From: Cacajao melanocephalus | Taxonomy: Eukaryota > Chordata > Mammalia > Primates > Pitheciidae | Direction: 5' to 3' | Length of the DNA stretch: 64,000 nt | NCBI GenBank assembly: GCA_963573385.1 | Contig: CAUYLG010048267.1 | Span: 1-64,000, forward strand | Shown here: positions 12,702 to 26,768 of the stretch, in pieces | How positions within the stretch are numbered: the stretch's first letter is position 1 | Layout of the letters: every line of letters begins with the position of its first letter | Translations under genes and position numbers: made by a program | Notes under the pieces: model-generated | The model's database searches: none | The model's input: only the letters and a program-made list of their open reading frames with translations | What the model was told of the DNA's origin: nothing

Positions 12702-14239
12702 CAATTTCATGAGCATCAAATCAACAATCTGCACATGTAAGAAGGCAAAAGTCATATTTTACCTGATTTCATCTGATACTGCCCTCTTTTTACTTTCTTC
12801 CTTTTTTATATATTTTATATGCCCCATCATACTGCAAAGGCATATTTTGGCTGTCATCTGTTGATTTTACTATATGTCCCTATAACATTCAAGAAGCTAT
12901 AGAAGATTCATAAATAAATTATTGGGCTCATGAGTTCAGCCTAGGCATTCTCCCAGACATACTTTGTAGACATTAAATCTGAGAGGATTTGTCTTTGTAT
13001 GGTAAATTAGGAAGGCATTGCCAAAAACTGCACACTAGCTGCTATTTTAATTTGGTGAGCTAAAATACAAAACAACAATACTTGTGATAGCATTTAGTAG
13101 TGGTCTTGTTATTTAATTATTATTCCACCATATATTTTATCTCATATGCCAACACTTTTAGTTAAAATAAAGCGTCTTCTGTTTTACAACATTCTAAATA
13201 TCATTAATTAAATATCATTACTCAAAGCTAAAAGGAGGAAATCACTGATAAATCAACAAATCTAAATGAAAGAAGGGAGTCAGGGCAGATAATAGAATCT
13301 GGGGATGTACAAGTTCTTTTCTAGCTGCTCACAGACTTGCCTAAAGAATCAGGCTGGCCCAAGAGCACCTTTCCATGCCAAATTATACAGCAGGGAACTG
13401 AAAACACAGCTGGGATGCTTGGATTATGTGTGTGACAAACCCCTGAGGAACTGCCAGCCAGATGCCCGCAGTAAAGCCAGTGTTCCTTGCGTAGCACAGA
13501 CATGAAACTAACGATGCATCCCATGATGCAGCCATTAAGATAAAACCATCTGTGGGTTTATTTATCCACCATTTTGTCACTTATAGATGTACATTAAGAA
13601 AAGGAAAACATGACAGAGAAAGTGATTTATATGAGAAGTTTGTTAGTATATAGACATGGCCTAATGACTAGTAGCCCAGAAATTTGAAACTCTCTATCAC
13701 TCTACTGTCTCATGTTGCAGCATCCACACTCTTTTGTTTGTGGCCCCAGTAGCTTAAAAAGTTAAACTATTGGCAGCAATGAGCAAGCTATCAAATTAAT
13801 TAATTTTTAGTGTGGAACATTGACACAGGATGTAAGAGGACTTGAGGAAAGTCAATCTTAGATTAATGTCAATAGTTTTTAAAAATAGTGAACAAATGGC
13901 AGTATCACACAAGTGACTAAGGTGGTTCCTATCCATTTAAAAGATTAAACACCAAAAAATTAGTGTGGTCCAACCATAGCTAACTTATTATTGTCAGTAG
14001 TCAGTTATATAATAGCAATACTCATAGTAGTGACTTCAACATAAAAGTCTTGTTCTTCTAGAAAGTTAGAATTTTATTTGTATTTGTTGCAAAGCAATAT
14101 TTTCATTTAGATATTGTTACTATAATTTTCTCTGCAGAAAAATATTCCAGAAAAGTATTGCAGAGATTTGTTTTATCTATAACATAAGCAAGTGAATATT
14201 TTATAAATTATTGTAATTTATAAAATGTTTCATACAAGT
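12702..14239. other. sequence without recognised repeat, with a GC-richer patch
   Basis: Mostly AT-rich. The part at about 13320-13560 is noticeably less AT-rich than its surroundings and has overlapping open frames on both strands. I recognise neither a protein nor a repeat in it. Confidence 0.45.
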
Positions 14240-14420
14240 TTATTATGTGATTACATTAACTATCCTGTGTATGTTAAATAATATCATCTGCATTTAACCC
14301 TGAGGCACCTAAGAACTGGACATATCAATTTCTCTGTTCTCCTATGCCATTGCATAGATGTTAAGTAATTGGAAGAGGTTAAATGAGTACATATTTTCTA
14401 AATCCAAATCAAATTGACTT
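14240..14420 (-). repeat. possible MIR
   Basis: Word order ACATTAACTATCCTGTGTAT, AATATCATCTGCATTTAACC, TGAGGCACCTAAGAACTGG resembles antisense MIR, but it is strongly diverged. Confidence 0.4.
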
Positions 14421-14721
14421 TCCACTATGTAATGAGAAGATTTTATTTACTAGTTTAATTATCATGCTTGTCTTCTTCATATGAGTATTACATAGACATG
14501 GCAAAATTAAATACCCACCACACACAACATATATGATGTAAAGTTTTAAACATGATGTTTAAACAATGTTTTAAAATGCAAATATTAGAACCAGGGAATC
14601 TTGACAGTTTTTATGCTAAAAATCTTGATTTCTTTTATCTGCTATAATTGATTTCAAAGCAGAGCTATTTATGTTAAAACTTACCACAGTTAGAAAATTC
14701 TATAGTATTTAAGTCAATCAT

Positions 14722-15072
14722 TGCTATGGTCTGAATGTCTGTGTTCCCCCAAAATTCATATGTTAAAATCCTAACCCCCAAGATGGTAGTATTAGGAGGT
14801 GAGGTCTTTTGAGAGATGATTAGGTCTTAAGGCCAAAGCCCTCATGAATGGAATTAATGCCCTTATAAAAGAAGCCCCAGAAAGTTGCCTTGCCCCTTCC
14901 ACTGTGTAAGGACACAGAAGGAAGATTCTGTCTATGAGAAAATGGGCCCTAACCAGACACCAAATCTGCCGGAGCCTTGGTCGTGGACTTTCTAGCCTCT
15001 AAAACTGTGAGACATTTCTGTTTCTACCCAGTTTATGGTATTTTGTTATAGCAGCTGGAATGGACTAAGACA
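14722..15072 (+). mobile_element. MLT1-type MaLR solo LTR
   Basis: From TGCTATGGTCTGAATGTCTG through CCCTCATGAATGGAATTAAT and CCAGACACCAAATCTGCCGG to ATAGCAGCTGGAATGGACTA and AGACA. Sequence and length fit MLT1A. The AATAAA-type block after the AACTGTGAGA motif is lost in this copy. I could not recognise a target duplication. Confidence 0.93.
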
Positions 15073-15405
15073 GCTATTTTGCTCAAAATTTGTTTGGCAG
15101 AAAGATGCAGATAAATAGAACAGAATAGCTTAGAAATGTTTCAGAAAATTTAAGCTTTTTCTGGGTTGATAACCATTACTTTCTCTCTCTCTTTTCTGGA
15201 GAAAAAAATACTACTACTTTAATCAACTAGTTTAAATATATGAATCCACAGATTTACTCTATTAAAAATGACAGCAAACACGATGTTCTAGAGGACCATA
15301 ATTGTAACAGATCGATTTATATAAAAATAAAAGATAACAGTACTTCAATGAGTATTGCTAAGAGACAGGAAGAGTATTTTCTATTTAGTATATAAAATGT
15401 AAAAC

Positions 15406-17156
<1,751 letters not shown>

Positions 17157-17197
17157 TGCCTGGGTGACAGAGCAAGACTCCATCTCAAAAAAAAATT
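17157..17197 (+). repeat. Alu 3' stub
   Basis: Forty bases equal to the end of a sense Alu: CTGGGTGACAGAGCAAGACT, then CCATCTC and nine A residues. Everything upstream is non-Alu, so this is either an extremely 5'-truncated insertion or a remnant left by deletion. Confidence 0.85.
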
Positions 17198-17544
17198 GAA
17201 GGAAAAAATTACTCTAATCCTGAAAATATTAATTCCAATACTTCATTCTCTGGCTATACCCGACTACCTTCTCAGCTTTCATACTAAATGTTATAAAAAC
17301 AATTCATGTTTGAAACCAAAGAAATAGCAATTTTCAACAACAGAACATATATGGGAAGAGCACATAAATCCATATTCCCAGTTCTAAGAGGAGCAAGCTG
17401 TATACTAATTTGTGCTCAGAATTTAAATCCCAGAGACTGTACCCTACATAGAGGTCCAGGAATAGTGTCAAGGCTTCTGGTGGGTACCACCTTTCAGCAC
17501 CTTTCGGATACCTGAGCAAAAATAACAATAATAATGAGGAAATT

Positions 17545-17765
17545 TACCCATACTAAATATTGCAGTTTTGTTAAAACTGTTTTAAGCACTTTACATGATC
17601 ATCTTATTTAATTGTTGTGTCAACTCTTTGAAGTAAGAATAATTCTTATCCCAATTTTAAAGATAAGAAAGTAAGGCGGAGAGGAGCTAGTTTTATAAAA
17701 CAATTAAAAATAGGTCATACAGCTTGGAACAGTAGGATTCAAAACCAATCAGTCTTATTCTAGCA
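17545..17765 (-). repeat. MIR element
   Basis: Antisense MIR in order: TTAAGCACTTTACATGATCA, CTTATTTAATTGTTGTGTCA, TTATCCCAATTTTAAAGATA, then TCATACAGCTTGGAACAGTA and a diverged tRNA-related head. Confidence 0.85.
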
Positions 17766-19107
17766 GATCAGTAGCTCAGAAAGTGTCTGTCAAGGAGGTC
17801 TAAAATTTCCAGAAATCAGCCTTACAAGAAGTAGTGGAATATATGGGCGACCTCAGTCAATTTGGTGACAGCTTATGACAGAGCTCCAGATGGAAGGGTT
17901 CAGGGAACTGGAGTACAAATCAGTATTCAGAGTCCCAAGGAGATTCAGCAAGGGCTGTATTGGGCTCCTCCTCATTTATTCCATTGTGATTTCCCTCTAA
18001 GGTAGCTTAAGATACAGAGAGTCGCCCAGATTGAAGCTATTTCCCTCCAGCAATTTGTATTCTCTTACTCTATCACTAACATTGGCCTCTTGGTAATCGG
18101 CTCCATTTATTTTCATGATTCTTGCTACTGAAGCATTATTCTAAATTGACTAATGAATATACACTTTCCTATTGGAGGTGAGCATTCCCTGACTTCTTGT
18201 ATTGTCAACATTGGTTCAAGTAACAAATAAACTCTTATGTTTCAATGGCTTTAGAAAACAGAAGTTTATTTTATTATCATAGAATTAGATGTGAGTAAAG
18301 TAACTTTCGCCTTCTTTTTAGTTACACCATCTGGTGCTGGTGGGTTTTTGAGGTCACCATAAAAGAATAAGAGAAGGATGGAAGAAACGCACCTATTGCA
18401 AATCACCTTGCGCTCTAAGTCCTAACTGCAGATTAAGCTGAGAAATACAGAGGCACATATTTAGTAAATTCTATCTGCCTACCACATGCAGCATGGCCCT
18501 TTAAAAGGTAAGGAAATTCCTATTACCCTTACTTATTCTGGAGTACTGATCTTAGCATTCTGGTTGGTGAACTGTGAGTCTTAAATTTCATTGACCATTT
18601 CTCCTAGGAGGCCTCTGAGCTTTTATACAAGTTGGGAGTATTTCTGGTAGGGAATGCCATGGACATGACCCTCTGTGAAAAAGCTGCATTTCAATATAAT
18701 TTAAATTAATTTAATTTTATAATTCAGAGAGTGAGGGAATGTCTTTTCTATCATTTTCCCCTGGTGCCAGTAATAAAATTTTATAGCTGTTGGAGATACA
18801 GAAGCCTGGAAAATACACTCATTGAATTCCTCCAAGAAAATGCTTTGGTTCTAAATTTCCATGATTTTCACTGATTACTACTCTATAATTTCTGATCAGT
18901 TTTTCCCACTTATGTGATTATATACCTTTCAGTCATCGACTCTTTTTCTTTTTAATATTTTGTCTATTTAATTCCTCAAGTGAAATTTATAATAGTTTCA
19001 TATCTCTAATATGGGACTGTACTGGCAGTGAATCTCCTTGCATCCTATGTTTACGGTGGTCTTAGAAATTTTATCTTGCCTTATTGCATTCAAAATTCAT
19101 GATTTGG
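17766..19107. other. sequence without confidently recognised feature
   Basis: Part of 18220-18500 (AACAAATAAACTCTTATGTT and what follows) looks like an old interspersed repeat that I cannot name. It includes the second copy of the 27-bp word. The rest appears unique. Confidence 0.4.
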
Positions 19108-20863
19108 GAAGCGATATCATCAAGATGACTGACTTGAGGCACACAGCAGACTTGCCTCCTCCACAGAGAAAGACCTAAACAGCAAGTACATAACTACATG
19201 TCAAACAGAGCCTCTACAGGAAAATTCTAGGATCCACCAGGGTAGAAATACAGACCCTCTGAGGTGCAGAAGTTTAAGTTTGCAGCATAGTGAGGGAAGT
19301 AATTCAGCTGACTGGATCAACTCAAAGCCAGGAGAGACTCCTCCTTGCAGGAATTAGGTCTTCAGCAGTCTACGTTCCCACCACAGACAACTGCAGTCCA
19401 AGCCACACATAAGAAAAGCCCCTCATCTCTCCCAGGCCCTAAGGCTAGTATAAGGAGCTGCCAGGACATCACAAAACTGCATTGTTCCAGAGAATAAATT
19501 AGTGCAGATTCCCACCTTCAGAATCCAAGTTGCTGTAGCACAGCACCATTTTCAGAGTAAAGTCCATACTGGACTACATCCTGCCCTGAAGCCAATTAGC
19601 TCTTGCATTTCCAAATCCTCAGGGACCCACCAAGATCTCCCCACATTAGGGCAGAAAGCTTCAGAGTTGCAATCACACCACCAGCACCTGAGCCCACGCA
19701 GTGCTCTATAACCCAGGATAGAGGCAGTCCAGCACTTCTGGGAGGCTGTTCTGAGGACATAGATAACTGACTGAAGCATGAACTCTTCAAAGACTGAAAG
19801 CCACCTACCTGAGGCCACTGCCCCAAAAGCAAACCTACCTCCCTCCAACACTGGAGTCACTGCAGGCTTATGCATCCCACTTGGTGTCTTGAGGAGCAGC
19901 CTTTCCACTTTGCCACTTACCCCATTGGGGCCAACACATCCCACTCAGAGTCTGAGGGAGCAACCCCACTTCCCCATTGCTAACACTACCAGGGATTATG
20001 AGTACTATTCATGAGCCCAAAGATAGACCCACCATTGGCACTACCACTGCCTATGCACACCACTTTGGATCCTGAGGCCTGGCACAACTGTCCTGCTGCT
20101 CCTACTGGTGTCTATGCACCCTGCCCAAAGGCTCAAATATGAGACCACCAAAGGCCTGCTACCACTAATCCTGATACCTGCAAGTGCCATCTATGGGCCT
20201 GAAGACCAGCTCATTTGGCACAGCCATTGACAGCAAAACCTTACCAGAATATCCAAACAACCACAGCGTAAGACAGTAAAGAAGTCATAGACATCACCTA
20301 TGTTGCTTATAGCCAAAGAAATCATGCTGAGACTATACTACGGTACCCAACCAGGAACAAAATGAAAGCACCCTGTCTAACTGAGATGATTATGATACAC
20401 TGAGAGAGAGAAGTCCCTACAGAACCTACTCCATAAAACTAAAAAAGTAACAATTACACAAGATGTGCACATATCAACATAAGGGCATAAGAAACATTAA
20501 AAATTAAGGAAACATGATACCTCCAAGACCAACACAGTAGTTTTTCAGTAACAAATCCTAAAGAACAGGAAATTCATAAAATGCTTGAGCCAAGCATTGT
20601 GAGCCAAGAATACTATATTCATCAAAGCTATTATTCAAAAATGAAAGAGAAATAAAGTATTCCACGAACAAACAAAAATTATGAGAATTCATGACTAGAT
20701 TAGGCCTACAAGAAATGCTTATGGGAGTCCTATATCTGAAAGTGAAAGAACAGTATTTACCATTATAAAATACATGAAAGTATAAAAATCACTGGAAGAT
20801 CAGATAAATATATGAGGAAAAAATCAAACATTGTTACTATAGAAAGCTATCAAATCACTAAGA

Positions 20864-20899
20864 TAAGAAATAAGAAAGAGAAAGAAAGAAAGAAAGAAA
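20864..20899. repeat. (GAAA)n microsatellite
   Basis: AAGAAA and GAAAGAAAGAAAGAAA units within the ORF1-ORF2 spacer of the L1, just upstream of the ORF2 start. The L1 consensus is A/G-rich here, which likely seeded the expansion. Confidence 0.85.
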
Positions 20900-21786
20900 T
20901 GTAAAACAACAAGAAAACAATTTTAAATGAAATGAATAAGTCCTTACCTATCAATAATAACTTTGAATGTAAACAGTTTAAATTCCTCAATTAAAACATA
21001 TACATTGGCTGAATGGATTAAAAAGTGACTGAACTGTATGCTGCCTACAAAAGTCTCACTACACCTGTAAAGACACATATAGACTGAATGTGAAGGGATG
21101 GAAAAAAGATATCCCATGCAAGTGGGAACCAAAAGCATACAAGAGTAGTAATGTTTACATCAGATGAAATGGACTTTCTTATACAAAAATCAAATTTAAA
21201 TGATTAATAACTTAAATATAAGAACTGAAACTTTGTAACTACTAAATGAAACTATTGGGACAGCACTTCAGGACATTAGTCTGGACAAATATTTTGGGGG
21301 CTAAGATCTCAAAACACAGAATACAAAAGTAAAAATAGGCAAATGAGATTACATAAAGCTAAAATGCTTCAGCACAGTAAAGGAAACAATCAACAGAGTG
21401 AAGAGATAACTTACAGAATGGGAGAAAATATTTGCAAACTAGCTATCAGACAAGTGACTAATTAATATATAAGGAACTCAATGCAACAGCAAAAAAAAAA
21501 AAATTACAAATAACCAATTAAAAATGGGCAAATAAACTGAATAGAAATATATCAAAAGAAGACAGACAAATGGCCAATATGTATATTAAAAATGCTGGAT
21601 ATCCCTAATAATCATGGAAATACAAATCAAAACCACAATAATACATAAACTTACCCCATTAAAATGTCTGTTATCAAAAAGACAAAAAATAACAGATGTT
21701 GGGAGGATGTGGAGAAAAAGGAACTCTTATACTCTGTTGGTTAAAATGTAAATTAGTATAGCCACTATATAAAACAGTATGTAGGT

Positions 21787-22162
21787 TGATACGGTTTGGC
21801 TTTGTCCCCGCCCAACTTTCATCTTGAATTGTAGTCCTCATGATCCCCATCTGTCTTGGGAGGGACCCAGTGAAAGGTAATTAAATCATGGGGGCAGTTA
21901 CTCCCATGCTTCTGTTCTCATGATAATGAGTGAGATCTCATGAGATCTTATGATTTTATAAGGGGCATTTTCCCTTATGCTCAGCACTTCTCCTTTCTGC
22001 CCTATGTGAAGAAAGACAAGTTTGCTTCCAGTTCTGCCATGATTGTAAGTTTCCTGAGGGCTTCCCAGCCCTGTGAAACTGTGAGTCAATAAAACCTCTT
22101 TCTCTTATAAATTATCCAGTCTCAGGTACTTCTTTATAGTAGCATAAAATTGGACTAATACA
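21787..22162 (+). mobile_element. 5' LTR of MaLR element (MST type)
   Basis: TGATACGGTTTGGCTTTGTC to TTGGACTAATACA. It includes the ATTGTAAGTTTCCTGAGGGC block and the AATAAAACCTCTTTCTC polyadenylation region. It is followed directly by MaLR internal sequence. It differs clearly from its partner at 23626-23994, so the insertion is old. Confidence 0.94.
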
Positions 22163-23625
22163 GTAAATTGATATCACAGATAGTGGGGTGCTGCTATAAA
22201 AATACCCAAAAATGTAAAAGTGACTTTGGAACTGGGTAATAGGCCAAGGTTGGAACAGTTTAGAGGGCTCAGAAGAAGACAGCAATGTGGGACAGCTTGG
22301 AACTTCCAAGAGACTTTTAGAGCTAGGAAGACAGAAATATGTGAGAAAGTTTGAAACCTCCTAGAGATTTGTTAAATGGCTTTGACCAAAATGCTGATAG
22401 TGATATGGACAATGAAGGCCAGGCTGAGGTGGTCAAAGATGGAGATGAGGAACTTGCTGGGAACTGGAGTAAAGGTTACTCTTGCTATGCAAAGAGAGTG
22501 GTGGCATCTTTGCCCCTGCCCTAGACATCTGTGGAATTTTGAACTTGAGAGAGATGATTTACAGTATCTGGTGGAAGAAATTTCTAAGCAGTCAAGTGTT
22601 CAAGAGAAAACAGAGCATTAAAGTTTGGAAATTTTATATACTGGCAATGAAATAGAAATGAAAAACCCATTCTCTGGGGAGAAATTCAAGCCAGCTGCAA
22701 AAATTTGCATAAGTAATGAGGAGCCCAATGTTAATCATCAAGAAAATGGGGAAAATGTCTTCAAGGCATGTCAGAGACCTTCTGGTAGCCCCTCTCACCA
22801 CAGGCCCAGAGGTCTAGGATAAAAAAATGGTTTCATGGGCCAGGTCCAAATCTCCATTGCTGTGCGCCAGGACTTAGTGCCCTGCACTGCAGCCACTGCA
22901 GCTGTGGCTGAAAGTGGACATGATACAATTTGGGCTATGGCTTCAGAGGGTGCAAGCCTCAAGCCTTAGCAGCTTCCACATGGTGTTGAGCCTGCAGGTA
23001 CACAGAAGTCAAGAACTGAGGTTTGGGAACCTTCACCTAGATTTCAGATGATGTCCAGGCAGAAGTCTGCTGCAGAGTGGAACCCTCATGGAGAACCTCT
23101 GCTAGGGCAGTGTGGAAGGGAAATGTAGGATCACAGCCCCCACACAGAGTTCCCACTGGGACATTGCCTGGTGGAGCTGTGAGAGGAGGGCCACCATCCT
23201 CCAGACCCAAAATGGTAGATCAACTGCCAGTTTGCATCATGCACCTCGAAAAGCCCAGAGGGAGGCTGTACCCTGCAAAGCCACAGATGTGAGCTCCAAG
23301 GCCATGGGAGCCCCACCTCTTGCATCAGTCTGACTTGGATGTGTGACATGGAGTCAAAGGAGATCATTTTGGAGCTTTATGTTTTGACTGCCCTGCTGAA
23401 TTTTGGACTTATATGGGGCCTGTAGCCCCTTTGTTCGGGCTAATTTCTCCCATTTTTATTGTATCTATTTACCCAATGTCTGTACCTTCAGTGTATCTAG
23501 GAAGTAACTAACTTGCTTTTGATTTGTAGGCTCATTACCTTGTTGCAGATGAGACTGTGGACTTTACTGGAATGAGTTAAGACTTTGAGGGACGGTTGGG
23601 AGATTTGAGAGGGGCCAGGGTGACA
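22163..23625 (+). mobile_element. MaLR internal region (MST/THE1-int)
   Basis: Sequence between two MST-type LTRs. It starts with the GTGACTTTGGAACTGGGTAA word typical of MST/THE1 internal sequence. It carries a purine-rich GGGGCCAGGGTGACA just before the 3' LTR, where a polypurine tract is expected. Known MaLR internal regions are non-autonomous and keep only degenerate gag-like sequence. Here only fragments of about 60-80 codons stay open (22376-22621, 22625-22822, 23077-23292), so no functional product is expected. Confidence 0.9.
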
Positions 23626-23994
23626 TGATATGATTTGGCTGTGTTTCCACCCAAATCTCATCTTGAATTGTAGTATCCATAACTCCCACCTCTCTTGGGA
23701 GGGACCCAGTGAGAGGTTATTGAATCATGGGGACAGTACCCTCATGCTGCTGTTCTCATAAGTGAGTTCTCATGAGATCTGATGGTTTTGTAAGATGGCT
23801 TTTCCTGCTTTTGATTGGCACTTCTTCCTGCCATCATGTGAATAAGGATGTTTTTGCTTCCCCTTCTGCTATGATTGTAAGTTTCCTGAGGCCTCCCCAG
23901 CCCTGCAAAATTGTGAGCCAATTAAACCTCTTTCCTATATAAATTACCTAGTTTGAGGCAGTTCTTTATAGCAGCATGCAAATGGACTAACACA
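23626..23994 (+). mobile_element. 3' LTR of MaLR element (MST type)
   Basis: TGATATGATTTGGCTGTGTT to AATGGACTAACACA. L1 sequence resumes at once after it (CTTAGAAAACTAAAAATAAA). The pentamers beside the element, TAGGT (21782-21786) and AAGAT (23995-23999), agree at three of five positions, consistent with a decayed duplication. Confidence 0.94.
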
Positions 23995-24236
23995 AAGATT
24001 CCTTAGAAAACTAAAAATAAAACTACCATGTGATCCAGCACCCCCACTGCTGGGTATATATGCAAAAGAAATAAAATCAGTATATTAAAAAATATGCCTT
24101 TCCACATTTATGGCAACACTGTTAATAATAGCCAAGATATGGAACCAAACTATGTGTCTATAAATAAACTAATGGATAAATAAAATGTGGTATATATTGG
24201 AACATTATTCAGCTATAAAAAAGAATAAAATCCTGT

Positions 24237-24592
24237 TGATATGGTTTAGATCTGTGTCCCCAACTGAAATCTCATCTTGAATTGTAATCCCCAATGTCAC
24301 AGGAGAAACCTGTTGGGAGGTTATTGGATCATGGGGGCGGTTTCCCCTATGCTGTTCTTATGATAGCAAGGGAATTCTTACAAGATGTGGTTGCGTGATA
24401 AGTGTCTGGCATTTTTCTCTCTCCTGCCACCTCACAAAGAAGGCACTTGCTTCCTTTTCACCTTTTGCCATAATTGTGAATTTCCTGAGTCCTCCCCAGC
24501 CATGTGGAACTGTGAGCCAATTAAACTTCTTTCCTTTATAAATTACCCAGTCTCAGCTATTCTTTATAGCAGTGTGAAAACTGACTAATATG
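24237..24592 (+). mobile_element. solo MaLR LTR (MST/THE1 type) inside the L1
   Basis: TGATATGGTTTAGATCTGTG to GTGTGAAAACTGACTAATATG. The L1 word AATCCTGTCATTTGCAA is split by it. CCTGT occurs on both sides (24232-24236 and 24593-24597) as a perfect 5-bp target duplication. It is independent of the complete MaLR element 240 bp upstream. Confidence 0.95.
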
Positions 24593-25062
24593 CCTGTCAT
24601 TTGCAAAAACATGAATGAGCTTGGAGGACATTACGTTGAATGAAATAAGCCAGGCACAAAAAGACAAATACCATATGTTCTCACTCACATTTGGAAGCGA
24701 AAAAAAGTGTATGTCCTCAAAGTAGAGAGTAGAATGGTGGTTACCTGTGAGTGGGAAGGGGAATGAAGAGGAACAGATGAAGAGAGGCTTGTTAATGGGT
24801 ACAAAAATACAGTTAGAAGAAGAAATGTGTTATAGCGTAATAGGATAACTACAGTTATCAGAAATTATTGTCTATTTTAAAATAGCTAGAAGAAAAGATT
24901 TCGTATGTTCTCAACACAAAGAAACGATAAATATTTGAAGTGATGGATATTCCAATTACCCTGATTTAATTATTACACATTGTCTGCATGTATCAAAATA
25001 TCACATGTACCCCACAAATATGTACAATTGTTATGTATCAATAAATCCAATAAAGCATAAAA

Positions 25063-26290
25063 AAAGCAAGAAAGTAAGAAAGGAAAGAAGAAAAGAAGAT
25101 AATGGAATATAAAATAATAAATATATGAGAAGAAACAATGTAAATGTATATTTTACATATCTTAGCACTGAGAGAAAGGAAAAAGATACATAATACCAAA
25201 AGGAAAAAAACTATTTAACTCTGAAGCTAAATAATACTAAAAATCTCTTTGTTAATTGCTTAAATGGAGTTTAATGGTAATTTCACCCAGATAAAAATAT
25301 CACTGCATCCTTCTCATGCAGAGAGACCAATTTAGTTAAGATTTCCAAAGAAGTCTGAGAGTAAACTCATAAATAGAAGTAGGGACTCCTCCAGATGTAT
25401 ACCTCTTCAGGATTAACCAGTGTTGATAATAGTTAGGGCTCCAACCAGAACCAACCAAATCCTGGGATTAACCTTTAGGAAGAAACCTATATCAAATGGC
25501 AAGTTCAAGAATTAACTTGGTCTCTGAATCATCAATGACTTAAGGACAAACTAAACATGCTAAATATTAGACTGAAAAAAGCATTAATCTGGATTGCTGT
25601 TCAGATGTAAGTATACGTTTTAACTGAAACTAAGTTAAGGCAAAAGACAATACAGTAGCCCAACATAACTGGGAGTCAAGGAATTGAACTAAATTTGAAA
25701 AAGGCTGAATGAAGCAATTTAAAAGATATCATTAAGACCCTGCCTCTTTAAATATCTCTGTGCTATGTTTGATCTCATTATTAGATATATTCTTTCCACA
25801 TACAATAAATTCCTGCAAACCCAACTGCTCCTGCTTTCATGCTGGGGAAGATCAACTGCCCCATCTCCTAAGGTGGAAGTTTGTAGGTGGGAGGACTAGC
25901 CCTACTGTACTGCACAAGATTATTATGGAATGAAAGAAGAGGATTTCTCAAAGCAGGTGACTCTGATAAAAACTTTTTTTCATGTTTGGGAAAGGAAAAA
26001 AGCCTTAGTTCTCTCTTCCCTTCGTGGATTACCTAAAGTGAGTTCAGTGTGGGAGACAGTTATGAGGCAAGATGGCTGCTGATCATGAACAGTCAGCTCA
26101 GAACAAAGTACCTTCTTTGTGAAAATTATTTATGTTTAATTTTTCTTTGATTTATTATAGTTGTTTTATCATGAACATCTTTGCTTACATTTTTCTGTTA
26201 AATATCATTTTAGTTTACCGTTTTTATCCTTTTGGATGCTATGTTTTCCTCTAACTGTATGTATGTTGTTAATTTTACATTCTTATTATT
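25063..26290. other. AT-rich sequence, no feature recognised
   Basis: Begins with an A/G-rich run after the L1 end (possible L1 tail, 25063-25100), followed by unassigned sequence. No gene signal. Confidence 0.5.
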
Positions 26291-26295
26291 CCTAT

Positions 26296-26768
26296 GTTTC
26301 AAGTCTTTGCTATTGTAAACAGTGCTGCAATGAACATATGTGTGCATGTGTCTTTAAAGTAGAATGATTTATAATACTTTATGCATATACCCAGTAATGA
26401 GATTGCCAGATCAAATGGTATTTCTATTTCTAAATCCTTGAGGAATCACCACACTGTCTTCCACAATGGTTGAACTAATTTACACTCCCACCAACAGTGT
26501 ATAAGTGTTCCTATTTCTCCACATCCTCTCCAGCATCTGTTATCTCAAGATTTTTTAATGATCGCCATTCTAACTGGCATGAGATGGTATCTCAATGTCA
26601 AATGATTTGCATTTCTCTAATGACCAGTGATGATGAGCTTTCTTTCATATGCCTGTTGGCTGCATAAATGTCTTCTTTTGAAAAGTGTCTGTCCATATCC
26701 TTCACCCACTTTTTAATGGAGTTGTTTTTTTCTTGTAAATTTGTTTAAGTTTTTTGTAGATTCTGTAT
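26296..26768 (-). mobile_element. L1 ORF2 internal fragment, antisense
   Basis: Antisense L1 from the 3' part of ORF2. Words such as ACAGTGCTGCAATGAACATA, CTTCCACAATGGTTGAACTA, CACTCCCACCAACAGTGTAT and CTTCACCCACTTTTTAATGG are in the expected order. Both ends lie inside ORF2, with no poly(A) or UTR, so it is a remnant cut on both sides. Confidence 0.93.

Larger units (their letters stand above)
19108..25062 (+). mobile_element. L1 (L1M/old L1P type), multiply deleted, hosting MaLR insertions
   Basis: An L1 in sense orientation. A 5'UTR starts near the AAGATGACTGACTTGAGGCA word. The end of ORF1 (GAGCCAAGAATACTATATTC) begins near 20600. The ORF2 endonuclease start (CTATCAATAATAACTTTGAA) begins near 20950. 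The ORF2 3' end runs from 21180, and a 3'UTR ends near 25062. Three internal junctions, near 20590, 20838 and 21178, skip most of ORF1, the ORF1-ORF2 spacer, and the reverse transcriptase part of ORF2. MaLR insertions interrupt it at 21787-23994 and 24237-24592, with L1 sequence resuming after each. It cannot encode working proteins. I found no target duplication for the L1 itself. Confidence 0.9.

Noticed and set aside
19552..19944. 130-codon minus-strand open frame
   Set aside because: Lies antisense inside the L1 5'UTR, which is GC-richer and so opens long frames by chance.
22376..23367. Three or four open frames of 65-81 codons in the MaLR internal region
   Set aside because: Short, in different frames and interrupted; MaLR internal regions are non-autonomous and decayed, so these are not treated as genes.
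21787..24592. Regularly recurring LTR-like blocks as a possible repeat array or CRISPR-like structure
   Set aside because: Units are full MaLR LTRs with target duplications and an internal region between the first two; there are no short spaced repeats or spacers anywhere in the window.
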